Shown: positions 37,525-45,650 of the stretch, one piece after another | Position numbering within the stretch: the stretch's first letter is position 1 | Layout of the letters: each line of letters begins with the position of its first letter | NCBI GenBank assembly: GCA_025055765.1 | Contig: JANWWS010000007.1 | Coordinates: 82,579 to 146,578, forward strand | Reading direction: 5' to 3' | Source: Leptospiraceae bacterium | GTDB taxonomy: Bacteria > Spirochaetota > Leptospiria > Turneriellales > Turneriellaceae | Length of the DNA: 64,000 bases | The notes under the pieces: model-generated | Told to the model about the DNA's origin: nothing | Database searches by the model: none | What the model saw: the letters and a program-made list of their open reading frames with translations, nothing else | Position numbers and translations under genes: made by a program

Positions 37525-37552
37525 TCTTTATAAAAAGTGAACAAAGTGTCAA
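37525..37552 (-). promoter_or_regulatory. Candidate promoter of the monooxygenase operon
   Basis: On the minus strand TTGACA (37547-37552) is followed after 16 bases by TAAAGA, with an overlapping TATAAA at a 14-base spacing. It lies about 20 bases upstream of the AAGGAGG ribosome site of the gene starting at 37507. Confidence 0.5.
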
Positions 37553-37651
37553 CTTTTTTATTTCATCATAGGGATATTTTCTTGCCCAAAGGGTGTGTCA
37601 ATCTAGAAATTTCGCTTTTCATTTTGGTGTGGGCTTACACAATGCTGACCT

Positions 37652-38479
37652 GTGAGTTTTGATTTCAACCAAAAACGGTTTTTAATAACAGGAGCAGCAG
37701 GTGGTATTGGCCTTGCCCTAACAGAAGAACTGCTCAAAAGAGGTGCCTTCGTCTTAGCCTGTGATATCCGTTTAGATGGATTGGAGTCCCTCTTGGCCAA
37801 GTGGGGGGGTGAAGCTAACCGCCTGGAAATAGCAGAGCTCGATGTACGCCATAGCAAAGACTGGCAAAATATTTTCAAAAAGCCCTTTTGCGAAAATCTC
37901 TACGGGGTTATCCAATCTGCAGGCGTCATAAAACCTGGTTATGTCAAAAACGCAAAGCCGGAAGATGTGGATTTCCACATCGATATAAACACAAAGGGGG
38001 TAATGCTTGGGAGCCTCTATGCAGCGCAACACCTCTCCCGCTTAGGTAGAGGACATATCATCAACATTGCTTCTTTAGCTGGCATCTCTGCCATTCCAGG
38101 GATTGCTTTGTATACGGCTTCTAAGTTTGCAGTTCGGGGCTTCACTTTAGCTTTAGCAGAAGAGCTGAGAAGAGACAATGTGGCAGTCACGGTCATATGC
38201 CCCGATGCTGTTGCAACTCCCATGTTTGAGCTCCAAATAGCCTATCGCGAAGCGGCCCTTACTTTTTCGGGGAAAGAACCCCTTACCCCTCAAGAAGTGA
38301 CCGAGGCCATCATAGAGGCTATAATAGAAAGACCAAGAGAAGTAAGCCTCCCGTTTTTCCGCTCCACCCTTGCCAAGCTTGCCGGAGCCCTGCCTGATCT
38401 CGCCTCCTTGCTTCTTGAGCCCCTGCAAAAAAAGGGTCTTGAACAACAAGAAAAATTACGCTCCACACGCTTAAAATAA
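37652..38479 (+). CDS. Short-chain dehydrogenase/reductase
   Basis: NAD(P)-dependent SDR enzyme of 275 residues. The cofactor loop TGAAGGIG is near residue 13, DIR near 39 suggests NAD preference, and the active site has Ser in NIASLAG near 141 and YTASK near 154. The C-terminal tail is helical and Leu-rich. The only workable start is a GTG at 37652 with no clear ribosome site. It is divergent from the monooxygenase/ChoD-like pair, with which it may share a pathway on lipid alcohols or ketones; the substrate cannot be read from the sequence. Confidence 0.9.
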   Translation: MSFDFNQKRFLITGAAGGIGLALTEELLKRGAFVLACDIRLDGLESLLAKWGGEANRLEIAELDVRHSKDWQNIFKKPFCENLYGVIQSAGVIKPGYVKNAKPEDVDFHIDINTKGVMLGSLYAAQHLSRLGRGHIINIASLAGISAIPGIALYTASKFAVRGFTLALAEELRRDNVAVTVICPDAVATPMFELQIAYREAALTFSGKEPLTPQEVTEAIIEAIIERPREVSLPFFRSTLAKLAGALPDLASLLLEPLQKKGLEQQEKLRSTRLK

Positions 38480-38522
38480 GACATTTGGCCTTCCGATAAA
38501 AAAAATGGTTCAGGGAGGAGCC

Positions 38523-38720
38523 ATGATCGATGAAAAACCAGGGAGTCTTATTAGCTTTTACGAACTTTATCTCAGACAACATCTAACCCATTGTGGGTTC
38601 CGTTATGAACTCACAGAAAAAGGGAAATTTCGTCTTTGGTACCGCAAAGGGAAAACCCTACGCCACCACGAGACAAAGATTATTCCCTTTCGCCAGCGAG
38701 AAAAAGAAGAAAATAGGTGA
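38523..38720 (+). CDS. Small basic protein, unknown
   Basis: A 65-residue frame with GGGAGGAG just before the ATG at 38523. The product is basic, with FYELYLRQHLTHCGFRYEL and WYRKGKTLRHHETK. I recognise no family. It follows the SDR gene by 43 bases in the same direction and its last 41 bases overlap the 3' end of holA on the other strand. The good ribosome site is the main support; it may also be a chance frame. Confidence 0.4.
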   Translation: MIDEKPGSLISFYELYLRQHLTHCGFRYELTEKGKFRLWYRKGKTLRHHETKIIPFRQREKEENR

Positions 38721-39726
38721 GAATAAGCCCACTACGCACTGGGTTTGCATCTTGGCGCAGGTAGTAATCAAATTCGAGGAAATTCTTTAGGATCTTTGGC
38801 ATCTCTTGGGGGGGATATTTTTGCGACATTAAGCGCAACCTATCACCTGCTGCCGGGTGCTTCCACCCCAATACTTCTCTTAGCTCGCTTGTCGAAAGCC
38901 CTGCTCTCTGCAATAAACGAAAACGTACAAGATCAAGGAAAGATTTGTAGTAAAAACCTAAACTCACATGCCCTTCTTCGGGAAAAGAAGATAAGAAGTA
39001 GGTCAGCATTAGTTTACCTTTTCTTTCGCAAAGCGCGTCTTGAAATTTCCAGCGTAAATCCCCTTGGCCCCCGTCAAACAACTCGGTGACATCTTCTTTA
39101 TTGATTTTCTTATCTTGAATTTTAAACAAGAGCAACTGGTCAAAATAACGCAACGCTTTACGTGAATCATATGCAGAGTTGCGTAAAAGTTCCTCGGCAG
39201 CATCAAGGTGCATCTCATAGCCTAAAACCTTGGCTCGTTGCAGCAAATAAGCTAGTAAATCTTTGTCTTTTAAATCTCTTTCCTCAAAAACAAAATCGGG
39301 ATTTTGGAGTTTGGCAAATTTCTCAGGAACTTTTTTTTCTTGAAAATGTAGGATGATGTGAATGCCCTGGGGAGGATCACAGACATACTTTTGAAACTCT
39401 TCGATTATCTTTGCACGACGAAATTCTTTGGCCTGTTTTTCAAGTTCTGCAAGAAGAGCCTCCGCGTAGCGCAGAACCACCAAGCGATGCTCCCCAAACA
39501 TGGGAAAACTCGAGAGTTCCTGAAAAACTGTTTCAAGTTTTGTCTCATGACTATGAATTTTAATTAGTTCCGTTGAGGGAGAAATTGCCTTTAATGTTTC
39601 AAAACAGATATTTTGAATTTGCTCAATGACACTATGATTTCCACAATAAACAAGTCCCCAACGAAAAGAACCTTTTTTTGCGAGGAAAGCCTTTAGCTCA
39701 TCCAATTCGTAGAAGGCGTTTTTCAC
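38680..39726 (-). CDS. holA: DNA polymerase III subunit delta
   Basis: Clamp-loader subunit that opens the beta clamp. 348 residues with the delta layout: an N-terminal degenerate AAA+ domain (LVVLRYAEALLAELEK near residue 82, IHIILHFQEKKVP near 122), a helical lid and a C-terminal helical collar domain with WKFQDALCERKGKLML. Sequence conservation in this family is low, so the call rests on length, domain layout and these stretches. It overlaps the upstream DUF3467 gene by 4 bases and complements dnaX elsewhere in the window. Confidence 0.8.
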   Translation of the reverse strand: MKNAFYELDELKAFLAKKGSFRWGLVYCGNHSVIEQIQNICFETLKAISPSTELIKIHSHETKLETVFQELSSFPMFGEHRLVVLRYAEALLAELEKQAKEFRRAKIIEEFQKYVCDPPQGIHIILHFQEKKVPEKFAKLQNPDFVFEERDLKDKDLLAYLLQRAKVLGYEMHLDAAEELLRNSAYDSRKALRYFDQLLLFKIQDKKINKEDVTELFDGGQGDLRWKFQDALCERKGKLMLTYFLSSFPEEGHVSLGFYYKSFLDLVRFRLLQRAGLSTSELREVLGWKHPAAGDRLRLMSQKYPPQEMPKILKNFLEFDYYLRQDANPVRSGLILTYFLLFLAGERE

Positions 39727-40010
39727 TGAAGGGTACGGTTTGTGACGGGGGGCAATCCACTATCAATGGTGCCGTGTTGCTCTTCGTATTTACGTATGTT
39801 CTCTTGTAAAGCGTAGAGCAGGCGTTTGGCATGGCCTGGTGATATTATAATGCGGGCAACGAGCTTTCCAAAGGGAGCGGGATGTTGCTGTATAATAAGG
39901 TAGTCCAAAATAAATTCTTCTTTGCTGTGGCCAATATTTGTCACATTGGCATAGACTCCCTTTAGAATTTCAGGGTCAAGCTGTACCTCAATTTTATCAC
40001 TGTGATCCAC
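39723..40010 (-). CDS. DUF3467 family protein
   Basis: Small cytoplasmic protein of 95 residues. The pattern GVYANVTNIGHSKEEFILDYLI followed by GKLVARIIISPGHAKRLLYALQENI is characteristic of DUF3467, whose function is unknown. A GTG start at 40010 fits best. It is joined to holA by a 4-base overlap. No signal peptide or metal motif is seen. Confidence 0.85.
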   Translation of the reverse strand: MDHSDKIEVQLDPEILKGVYANVTNIGHSKEEFILDYLIIQQHPAPFGKLVARIIISPGHAKRLLYALQENIRKYEEQHGTIDSGLPPVTNRTLQ

Positions 40011-40071
40011 AGGCTTGCGTTAGAAAGTTTTTGTCACTAGGCAAGCTTTTTTCAAAGAATTTTGCATCTAA

Positions 40072-41562
40072 CTAGAGCTTAAAGAATTCGACAAGTTGGT
40101 CTAAGCTTTCTGCTTGGCTTTTTAGGTTTTGGGCTGTTTCGGAAAGCAATTGAGACAGCTGTGCATTTTTTCGAGCATCTTCCAAGAGAGTATGCCTAGC
40201 TTCATTGAGTTCTTCTATTTTAGCCACCTGTTTTTTGAAACTTTCGGCAATATCCTTTGCTTTTTGCGCATTACTTTCTATTACAGGTAATAAATTTTCC
40301 ATTACTTCCTCGGCTTCTTGCGCTGCCTTTAAGGTGTTCTTGGTAAGCTCTTGAATTTCCCGAGCCGCCCTTTGACTTATTTCGGAGAGTTTTCCTACTT
40401 CACTTGCCACTACGGCAAAGCCTCTGCCGTGTTCCCCTGCGCGGGCCGCCTCAATTGTAGCATTGAGCGAAAGCATGTTTGTCTGGGAGGCTATCTCTTC
40501 GATCACATGGACTTTGTCACTAATATCTTTCATAGCTTTTATAGCTCCCCTTACGGTCTTGGCTGTGCTGTCCGCCAGAGATGCGGCCTTTTGAGCTGAT
40601 TCATGCGCCTCATCGATATAGGCCTGGTTTTTCTGAATGCTTTGGGTCATATGCATAAGAGACTCTGCATTTGTCTCCTGCTGTTTTTGCTGCTGGGCCG
40701 CGGAGTGTCGCAAACTTTCGGAAATTTCTAAAATCTGCTCACTTTGCCCGCGTAAACCTTGGGCATATTCATGTACCCGACGGACAATATCTTGGAGGCG
40801 CATTACCGTGTTGTTAATGGTTTGCAAGATCTGGCCAACCTCATCCTGGCCTAAGACCCTGATGCGGATATCCAATTCCCCACGTGCAAGTCGTCCTAAT
40901 TCATGCGTCGCATAGCGCAGAGGTCGGCTCACAAATCTCCATGAGATAAAATACATTGATAACGTAAGAAGAAGAAAAAGTAAAAAGCCAAAAAAATAAA
41001 GTTGAAAGGCAAAATTTTGACCGGCCTCATTTACTTTTTGTAAAGAAAGTGTCATACTAATGACACCCAAGGGAGTTCCCTCAGGAACTTGATGGCAGCT
41101 TAGACAATTTTTCCCCAAATAACTCTGGTAGGCCAAAATGGGGCGTATAATTTGCAAATAACTGTGTCTATTTTTTTTAAAAATGCGCACTACTTCCTTT
41201 TTTTTGTCCATCACCTCATTTTCCTCAGCTGACATTTGCATTTCTTCTGCGAATCCTTCCCCATATTGCTTGGTAACGGCCTCCCCTCTTAGCACGCGCA
41301 ACTCTTCTATACCTCGGCTTTGCCGTATTTGGTCCAAAAAAAGATTGCGATATTTCACGGTTCCCGTAACCATCATACTCGTTAATCCTGCCAGGGTTAT
41401 TTGCTCGATACTATCGGCAAAAAGCCGCTGCTGGTCCAAGGCCAATTGCAGCTGCCTACGGGATATTAAATAGCTCATACTAAGACCAATAAGGCTAAAG
41501 GTAAGGGCAGCTAATAAAACAAGCTTTTGCCAAATTTTGAGTCGCATGAAAAAAAGAGGCAT
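40072..41562 (-). CDS. Methyl-accepting chemotaxis protein with periplasmic c-type heme motif
   Basis: Chemoreceptor of 496 residues: transmembrane helix near residues 12-30, a periplasmic domain of about 150 residues with a c-type heme-binding motif CLSCH near 154, a second helix near 185-205, a HAMP region to about 260, and a signalling domain whose tip is [34 protein letters not shown] near residue 370. The CxxCH within a [11 protein letters not shown]...C context resembles Tll0287/DUF3365-like heme sensors. It probably senses redox state, O2 or NO and signals through CheA/CheW, which are not in the window. ATG 41562 with AGGA upstream. Confidence 0.92.
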   Translation of the reverse strand: MPLFFMRLKIWQKLVLLAALTFSLIGLSMSYLISRRQLQLALDQQRLFADSIEQITLAGLTSMMVTGTVKYRNLFLDQIRQSRGIEELRVLRGEAVTKQYGEGFAEEMQMSAEENEVMDKKKEVVRIFKKNRHSYLQIIRPILAYQSYLGKNCLSCHQVPEGTPLGVISMTLSLQKVNEAGQNFAFQLYFFGFLLFLLLTLSMYFISWRFVSRPLRYATHELGRLARGELDIRIRVLGQDEVGQILQTINNTVMRLQDIVRRVHEYAQGLRGQSEQILEISESLRHSAAQQQKQQETNAESLMHMTQSIQKNQAYIDEAHESAQKAASLADSTAKTVRGAIKAMKDISDKVHVIEEIASQTNMLSLNATIEAARAGEHGRGFAVVASEVGKLSEISQRAAREIQELTKNTLKAAQEAEEVMENLLPVIESNAQKAKDIAESFKKQVAKIEELNEARHTLLEDARKNAQLSQLLSETAQNLKSQAESLDQLVEFFKL

Positions 41563-41570
41563 AAAAATTC

Positions 41571-41618
41571 CTGTTGACAGACGGCCTTAGATGTATTATC
41601 GGACAAAAATGTCAACAG
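41571..41618. promoter_or_regulatory. Divergent promoter region with 9-base inverted repeat
   Basis: CTGTTGACA (41571-41579) and its exact reverse complement TGTCAACAG (41610-41618) are 30 bases apart. Each arm contains a TTGACA-type -35 element, one reading toward slyD and one toward the chemoreceptor gene. The right arm overlaps the slyD start codon. A -10 for slyD may be TATTAT (41594-41599), 14 bases from its -35. Confidence 0.5.
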
Positions 41619-42091
41619 TTGCAAAAAATAATGTTGTGCGCATGCACTTTAGCGTTAAAGACGATGAAGGGGCCCAGCTCTACGAGGGGCATCTTGTATA
41701 CCTCCATGGGCATGGAAACTTGCTAGCTGCCGTAGAGCGTGAGCTCACAGGAATGAGGATAGGCGAAAGAAAAAAATTTCGCCTATCTCCCGAAGAGGGT
41801 TATGGTAACTACAATGAAGAACTCTTGGGAGTTCTGCCCTATGAGGTCTTCCCCACAGATCAAAGGATCGATGTGGGAATGGTCTTCGAGTTGCATACAA
41901 AGGAGAGGGTGCTCCTTTTGCAGATCAAAGAGCTACGAGAAAATGGGGTCCTTGTGGATGCCAACCACCCGCTAGCCGGAAAGCACTTAAATTTTGATGT
42001 CACTATCGAAGGGGTAAGACCAGCCAGTGCCATAGAAATGGAACATGGGCATGCCCATGACTTCTTGGAAAAACCCTGTGAAGACACGTAA
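41609..42091 (+). CDS. slyD: FKBP-type peptidyl-prolyl isomerase, SlyD-like
   Basis: Cytoplasmic prolyl isomerase and metallochaperone of 160 residues. The FKBP part has VAKNNVVRMHFSVKDDEG, GHGNLLAAVERELTGMRIGE and FRLSPEEGYGNYNEELL; the insert-in-flap domain follows (residues 70-120). The C-terminus is short and His-rich (EHGHAHD), fitting weak Ni/Zn binding. I prefer the ATG at 41609, since the ATG at 41591 lies inside the likely promoter and would add residues absent from the family. It is the first gene before lipA. Confidence 0.93.
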   Translation: MSTVAKNNVVRMHFSVKDDEGAQLYEGHLVYLHGHGNLLAAVERELTGMRIGERKKFRLSPEEGYGNYNEELLGVLPYEVFPTDQRIDVGMVFELHTKERVLLLQIKELRENGVLVDANHPLAGKHLNFDVTIEGVRPASAIEMEHGHAHDFLEKPCEDT

Positions 42092-42099
42092 GCTAGTTT

Positions 42100-42139
42100 G
42101 AAAGCTTGATATGGCTTAAAGGGGAAAGCTTGACATGGC
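42100..42139 (+). repeat. Imperfect direct repeat, period 24
   Basis: GAAAGCTTGAYATGGC occurs at 42100-42115 (T form) and 42124-42139 (C form), 15 of 16 bases identical, in the slyD-lipA gap. The second copy contains the -35 element of the lipA promoter, so the repeat may be a regulator site or a small duplication. Confidence 0.75.
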
Positions 42140-42158
42140 ATACCTCTTAGGTTATTTT
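42130..42158 (+). promoter_or_regulatory. lipA: lipA promoter, possibly leaderless
   Basis: TTGACA (42130-42135), a 17-base spacer and TATTTT (42153-42158). The expected transcription start falls at about 42165, the A of the lipA ATG, so the transcript may lack a leader. The AGGA before the ATG is only 1 base away and would be a poor ribosome site. Confidence 0.5.
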
Positions 42159-42164
42159 TAGGAT

Positions 42165-43046
42165 ATGGGACCCTCTATAACGGTATTACCTGTTAAAAAA
42201 ATCCGATGGGATTTCGACAAAAAAGTCGAGTTGTTGCGTTATCCCCATGTGCATACGGTTTGTGAGGAATCCCGTTGCCCCAACCGCCATGAATGTTCCT
42301 CTCTCGGTATGGCAACTTTCCTTATTGGGGGAAAGATCTGCACCCGCAGTTGTCGCTTCTGTCATATAGCCACAGGAAAACCTACGAAATTAGACTTTAT
42401 AGCAGCCGAGGAAAAGCAAGACATCCTTCAATATGTCAAAGAAAAGAAATTGGCATTTGTGGTCATCACCTCAGTAGCTCGAGATGACGCAGAATTAGCT
42501 TTAGCCGAGCATTTTGCCGATATTAGCAACACCCTTTGGGAAATAGGTGTAGAAAGTGAACTATTGATACCAGATTTTCATGTAAGAGCTGATTGTCTCA
42601 ATATAATAGGACGTTCACACTGTCTTGTCGTAGCCCATAACATGGAGACAGTGCGCCGGCTGAGCAAGGAAGTAAGGCCCCAAGCTGATTACGAGCGCTC
42701 ACTAAGAGTATACAACTTTTTTAAAGAAAACTATCCGTCGAAAATAATAAAGGGTGGATTCATGGTTGGTCTCGGTGAAACTATGGAGGAAATTTTTGAA
42801 CTACTAAGGGACATGCGCAGCCATGGGGTTGAGATTGTAACCGTGGGTCAATATTTGCGGCCTTCTATAAGGGAAAGACAGGTAAGTCGATTCTACTCCA
42901 GCGACGAATTTCGCCAAATTGAACATTATATAAAAGAGCTGTCCTTTGCTGGTTGGGAAGTAGGCCCCTTTGTGCGCAGCAGCTATCTGGCTTCACGAAC
43001 CATAGAGAAAATCCGGCAGCAAAAAGAGCTAGGGCAAAAGACATGA
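42165..43046 (+). CDS. lipA: Lipoyl synthase
   Basis: Radical-SAM enzyme that inserts two sulfurs into protein-bound octanoyl groups to make lipoate. 293 residues. Auxiliary-cluster Cys are in CEESRCPNRHEC near residue 36-47, the radical-SAM site is CTRSCRFC near 60, and the C-terminal Ser ligand is in VRSSY near 272. The motif usually reading DRDDLxDGGAxHF is ARDDAELALAEHF here, so the protein is a divergent member with all cluster ligands kept. It overlaps the next gene by an ATGA junction. lipB is not in the window. Confidence 0.9.
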   Translation: MGPSITVLPVKKIRWDFDKKVELLRYPHVHTVCEESRCPNRHECSSLGMATFLIGGKICTRSCRFCHIATGKPTKLDFIAAEEKQDILQYVKEKKLAFVVITSVARDDAELALAEHFADISNTLWEIGVESELLIPDFHVRADCLNIIGRSHCLVVAHNMETVRRLSKEVRPQADYERSLRVYNFFKENYPSKIIKGGFMVGLGETMEEIFELLRDMRSHGVEIVTVGQYLRPSIRERQVSRFYSSDEFRQIEHYIKELSFAGWEVGPFVRSSYLASRTIEKIRQQKELGQKT

Positions 43047-43957
43047 AAACATCTCTTGTAGGGCAAGAGTTTGACCAAATTGATTTTTCCTATCTAGAGG
43101 CTTTAGTTACCAAGTATCAACTTAGCCCAGCCTTGGCTCAAAATCTCGTCAATTACTGGGAAATGCGGATCAAAGATCCTCGAGACAGCATATACCACCA
43201 CTACTTTGAATACTACCTTTTTTTTGAATCGATCCAAAGTGGTATTATACTGGTTTTTATTTACGAAAAGCATACAAAAAAGGTGCTACACCAATACGGG
43301 ATTCTTGTGGGAGCCATACCGGAAATTATCCGCCAAACTCAGGAGGAAATAGACGATGGTAGCATAAGCGAAACGCAAAGTTTTTTCTTTCATGAACATC
43401 ACTTCCAACTCTGGCGCCGGTTTATCCGCTACCATGACCATGAACTTTACCTCTGTGCTGTCTTACCTCCCGGACCCTTAAACCGAGATAAACTCCATCG
43501 CCTCTACAAGATATTCTTAAGGTATTACCTACCAGAAAGCCTTTATCCAGATAGACGGTTTCTTGAATTTTTCCCAAGTCTTAACCAAGAAATATGTGAA
43601 AAAACAGCCCCTGCCCTGCAAAGTGGGCGAGCCGTTACCTTTACTTACTTTCGCTTTGAGGATTTAAACAAGTATATAGTTTTGGGGGGTGAAAGCTTTG
43701 GGGAGTTTTTAGTTAATGGCATAAGGGACGAGATTACAGCTAGACTAAAGCATGAAGACTCTATATATATTTTAAGCCCCCGAGATTACCTTATTGTCTC
43801 CTTAAATTGTGAAAAAGAAATTATGGAAAGACGGTTTTACCGTATGATCTTTCAGTTACGTTCCCTGATATTAAGCTACCGGGTAAAGTATACTACCTAC
43901 AAGGCTCCTATCCGTGACCTTACCTTTGCCTGGAAAGATATTGCCATATTAGAATAA
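43043..43957 (+). CDS. Degenerate GGDEF-like protein, unknown role
   Basis: Cytoplasmic protein of 304 residues that I cannot assign firmly. The C-terminal part (about residues 190-290) follows the strand-helix order of a GGDEF domain: VTFTYFRFEDLNKYIVLGGESFGEFLVNG, then IRDEITARLKHEDSIYILSPRDYLIVSLN. The place where active enzymes have RxGGDEF reads LSPRDYL, so diguanylate cyclase activity is unlikely. The N-terminal 180 residues may form a GAF-like fold. It overlaps lipA by 4 bases and precedes apt. Assignment is by pattern only; a regulator or scaffold role is inferred. Confidence 0.5.
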   Translation: MKTSLVGQEFDQIDFSYLEALVTKYQLSPALAQNLVNYWEMRIKDPRDSIYHHYFEYYLFFESIQSGIILVFIYEKHTKKVLHQYGILVGAIPEIIRQTQEEIDDGSISETQSFFFHEHHFQLWRRFIRYHDHELYLCAVLPPGPLNRDKLHRLYKIFLRYYLPESLYPDRRFLEFFPSLNQEICEKTAPALQSGRAVTFTYFRFEDLNKYIVLGGESFGEFLVNGIRDEITARLKHEDSIYILSPRDYLIVSLNCEKEIMERRFYRMIFQLRSLILSYRVKYTTYKAPIRDLTFAWKDIAILE

Positions 43958-43973
43958 ACCTCAAAAATTGCCC

Positions 43974-44504
43974 ATGGAGCATGCCCTCAGGCAACTGATC
44001 CGCACGATACCTGATTTCCCACGGCCCGGTATCCAGTTCAAGGATATCACGCCGCTCTTGCAAGACGCTCGTGGTTTTCGCATGGCGATTGATTGGTTTA
44101 GCCTAACCGTTAATGCAGCAGGGGAAGTCGATTTGGTGGCTGGCATTGAATCCCGTGGTTTCATTTTGGGAGCTGCCTTAGCTGCTCGTTTGGGTGTAGG
44201 ATTCATACCTTTGCGTAAGCAGGGCAAACTCCCGGCAAAAAAGGCCAGAGTAAGCTACCAGTTGGAATATGGAAATGATGCTTTAGAAATGCACGTTGAT
44301 GCTGTACGTAGTGGCGATCGGGTGGCTTTAGTTGACGATCTCTTGGCTACAGGGGGAACCGCCGAAGCCGCCTGCCAACTCTTACAGCAATGCGGAGCTG
44401 AGATTGTAGCTGTTAGTTTTCTCATTGAACTTGATTTCTTGCAAGGCAGAAAGAATATCAAGTCAGTAAAAAGCGAAAAGATTTTCTCCCTCATTCATTA
44501 TTGA
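43974..44504 (+). CDS. apt: Adenine phosphoribosyltransferase
   Basis: Salvages adenine to AMP with PRPP. 176 residues: IPDFPRPGIQFKDITPLL near residue 12, GIESRGFILGAALAARLGVGFIPLRKQGKLP near 58, and the PRPP-binding motif VALVDDLLATGGTAEAA near 122. All are standard. The ATG at 43974 is preferred over a TTG at 43968. hemW begins 1 base after its stop codon. The gene could recycle adenine released by the nucleosidase-type gene elsewhere in the window. Confidence 0.97.
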   Translation: MEHALRQLIRTIPDFPRPGIQFKDITPLLQDARGFRMAIDWFSLTVNAAGEVDLVAGIESRGFILGAALAARLGVGFIPLRKQGKLPAKKARVSYQLEYGNDALEMHVDAVRSGDRVALVDDLLATGGTAEAACQLLQQCGAEIVAVSFLIELDFLQGRKNIKSVKSEKIFSLIHY

Positions 44505-44505
44505 G

Positions 44506-45648
44506 ATGGAGAGACTTTTATTTGGCCTTTACATCCATATACCTTTTTGTGATGTAAAGTGTTCCTATTGTGATTTTTACTCTCTGCCCAGACGTCACGT
44601 AGATAACCTATTTTGGCAAAAATATCTCTCTCGACTTAAAGAAGATCTAGAACAAAAATACTCTTATCTCGATAAGGGCTATCGCCTAGGCTCGATTTTT
44701 TTCGGTGGGGGAACCCCCAGTAAGGCTCCCCTCTGGTTTTATGAGCAAGTTCTCTCGCACATATTAGAAAAATTTCACTTGCGTCGACGAAAGAAATTGG
44801 AAATCTCCATAGAGGTAAATCCTGAGTCTTTTAGCACAGAAAAAGCAAGAGCATGGGCTCAGCTGGGCATAAACCGCATCAACTTCGGTATACAAAGCCG
44901 GGATCCATCCCTACTTCGCTATCTAGGTCGGCTATATCACAGGGAAAAATACCAGAAGGTGGTGTCACAAGCATTAAAATTGGGTTTTCCTTGCGTGGGT
45001 GTGGATCTCATCTATGGCATTCCCGGACAACGATGGCGTATATTGAGGGATGATTTAACCTGGGCTCTTAACGAAGGGGTACACCATATTTCTCTTTATG
45101 CCCTTACGATAGAGCCCCACACCCGACTTTCCCATGAAATAAACTTAGATCTAAAAAAGAAAGGCTGCGAGCGCCGCCAGGTTTTTCACTACCAAAAAGC
45201 CCGCCAATTTCTCTTGGACCACGGCTTTCTTCATTATGAAGTTTCTAATTATTGTCGACCTGGTTATTTTTGTCTACACAACTTGCTGTATTGGAAATAT
45301 CGACCTTATATGGGACTTGGTGTCTCCGCGCATTCCTTTATGAAAAATTTACGCTTCGAGGAATGCCGCAGTTTAGAGAAATATTTAGCGGGCACCCCAC
45401 CAAAAATAAAAGAAGCAGACCCTCGCCTCGAATACTTTATTGGGGCTAGTCGAATTTCAAACCCTCAATCCCTTCACCGTTATCGCCGACTTCTACCCCA
45501 AAACATCAAACTGTTGCAGAAAAAACTTGGCCAGTTAGAACTTGAGAACAAAGTATCTATTCTTACAGGGGATAGGTTTGCCTTTAGAGACGAAGCCTTG
45601 CTTTTTAGCGACAGCCTTGCCTTTGAGCTTGCATCGCTAGAGTGCTGA
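44506..45648 (+). CDS. hemW: Radical-SAM heme chaperone HemW
   Basis: Radical-SAM protein of 380 residues related to HemN but assigned to HemW. Cluster motif HIPFCDVKCSYCDF near residue 11-24, glycine motif FFGGGTPS near 66, and HNLLYWKYRPYMGLGVSAHSF near 263, where the HNxxYW signature of HemW (heme binding) is present. HemW delivers heme to respiratory enzymes, which suits the caa3 oxidase and the heme chemoreceptor in this window. It begins 1 base after apt. Confidence 0.92.
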   Translation: MERLLFGLYIHIPFCDVKCSYCDFYSLPRRHVDNLFWQKYLSRLKEDLEQKYSYLDKGYRLGSIFFGGGTPSKAPLWFYEQVLSHILEKFHLRRRKKLEISIEVNPESFSTEKARAWAQLGINRINFGIQSRDPSLLRYLGRLYHREKYQKVVSQALKLGFPCVGVDLIYGIPGQRWRILRDDLTWALNEGVHHISLYALTIEPHTRLSHEINLDLKKKGCERRQVFHYQKARQFLLDHGFLHYEVSNYCRPGYFCLHNLLYWKYRPYMGLGVSAHSFMKNLRFEECRSLEKYLAGTPPKIKEADPRLEYFIGASRISNPQSLHRYRRLLPQNIKLLQKKLGQLELENKVSILTGDRFAFRDEALLFSDSLAFELASLEC

Positions 45649-45650
45649 AG

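Noticed and set aside
43043..43957. Active diguanylate cyclase
   Set aside because: No GGDEF or GGEEF motif; LSPRDYL occupies that place.
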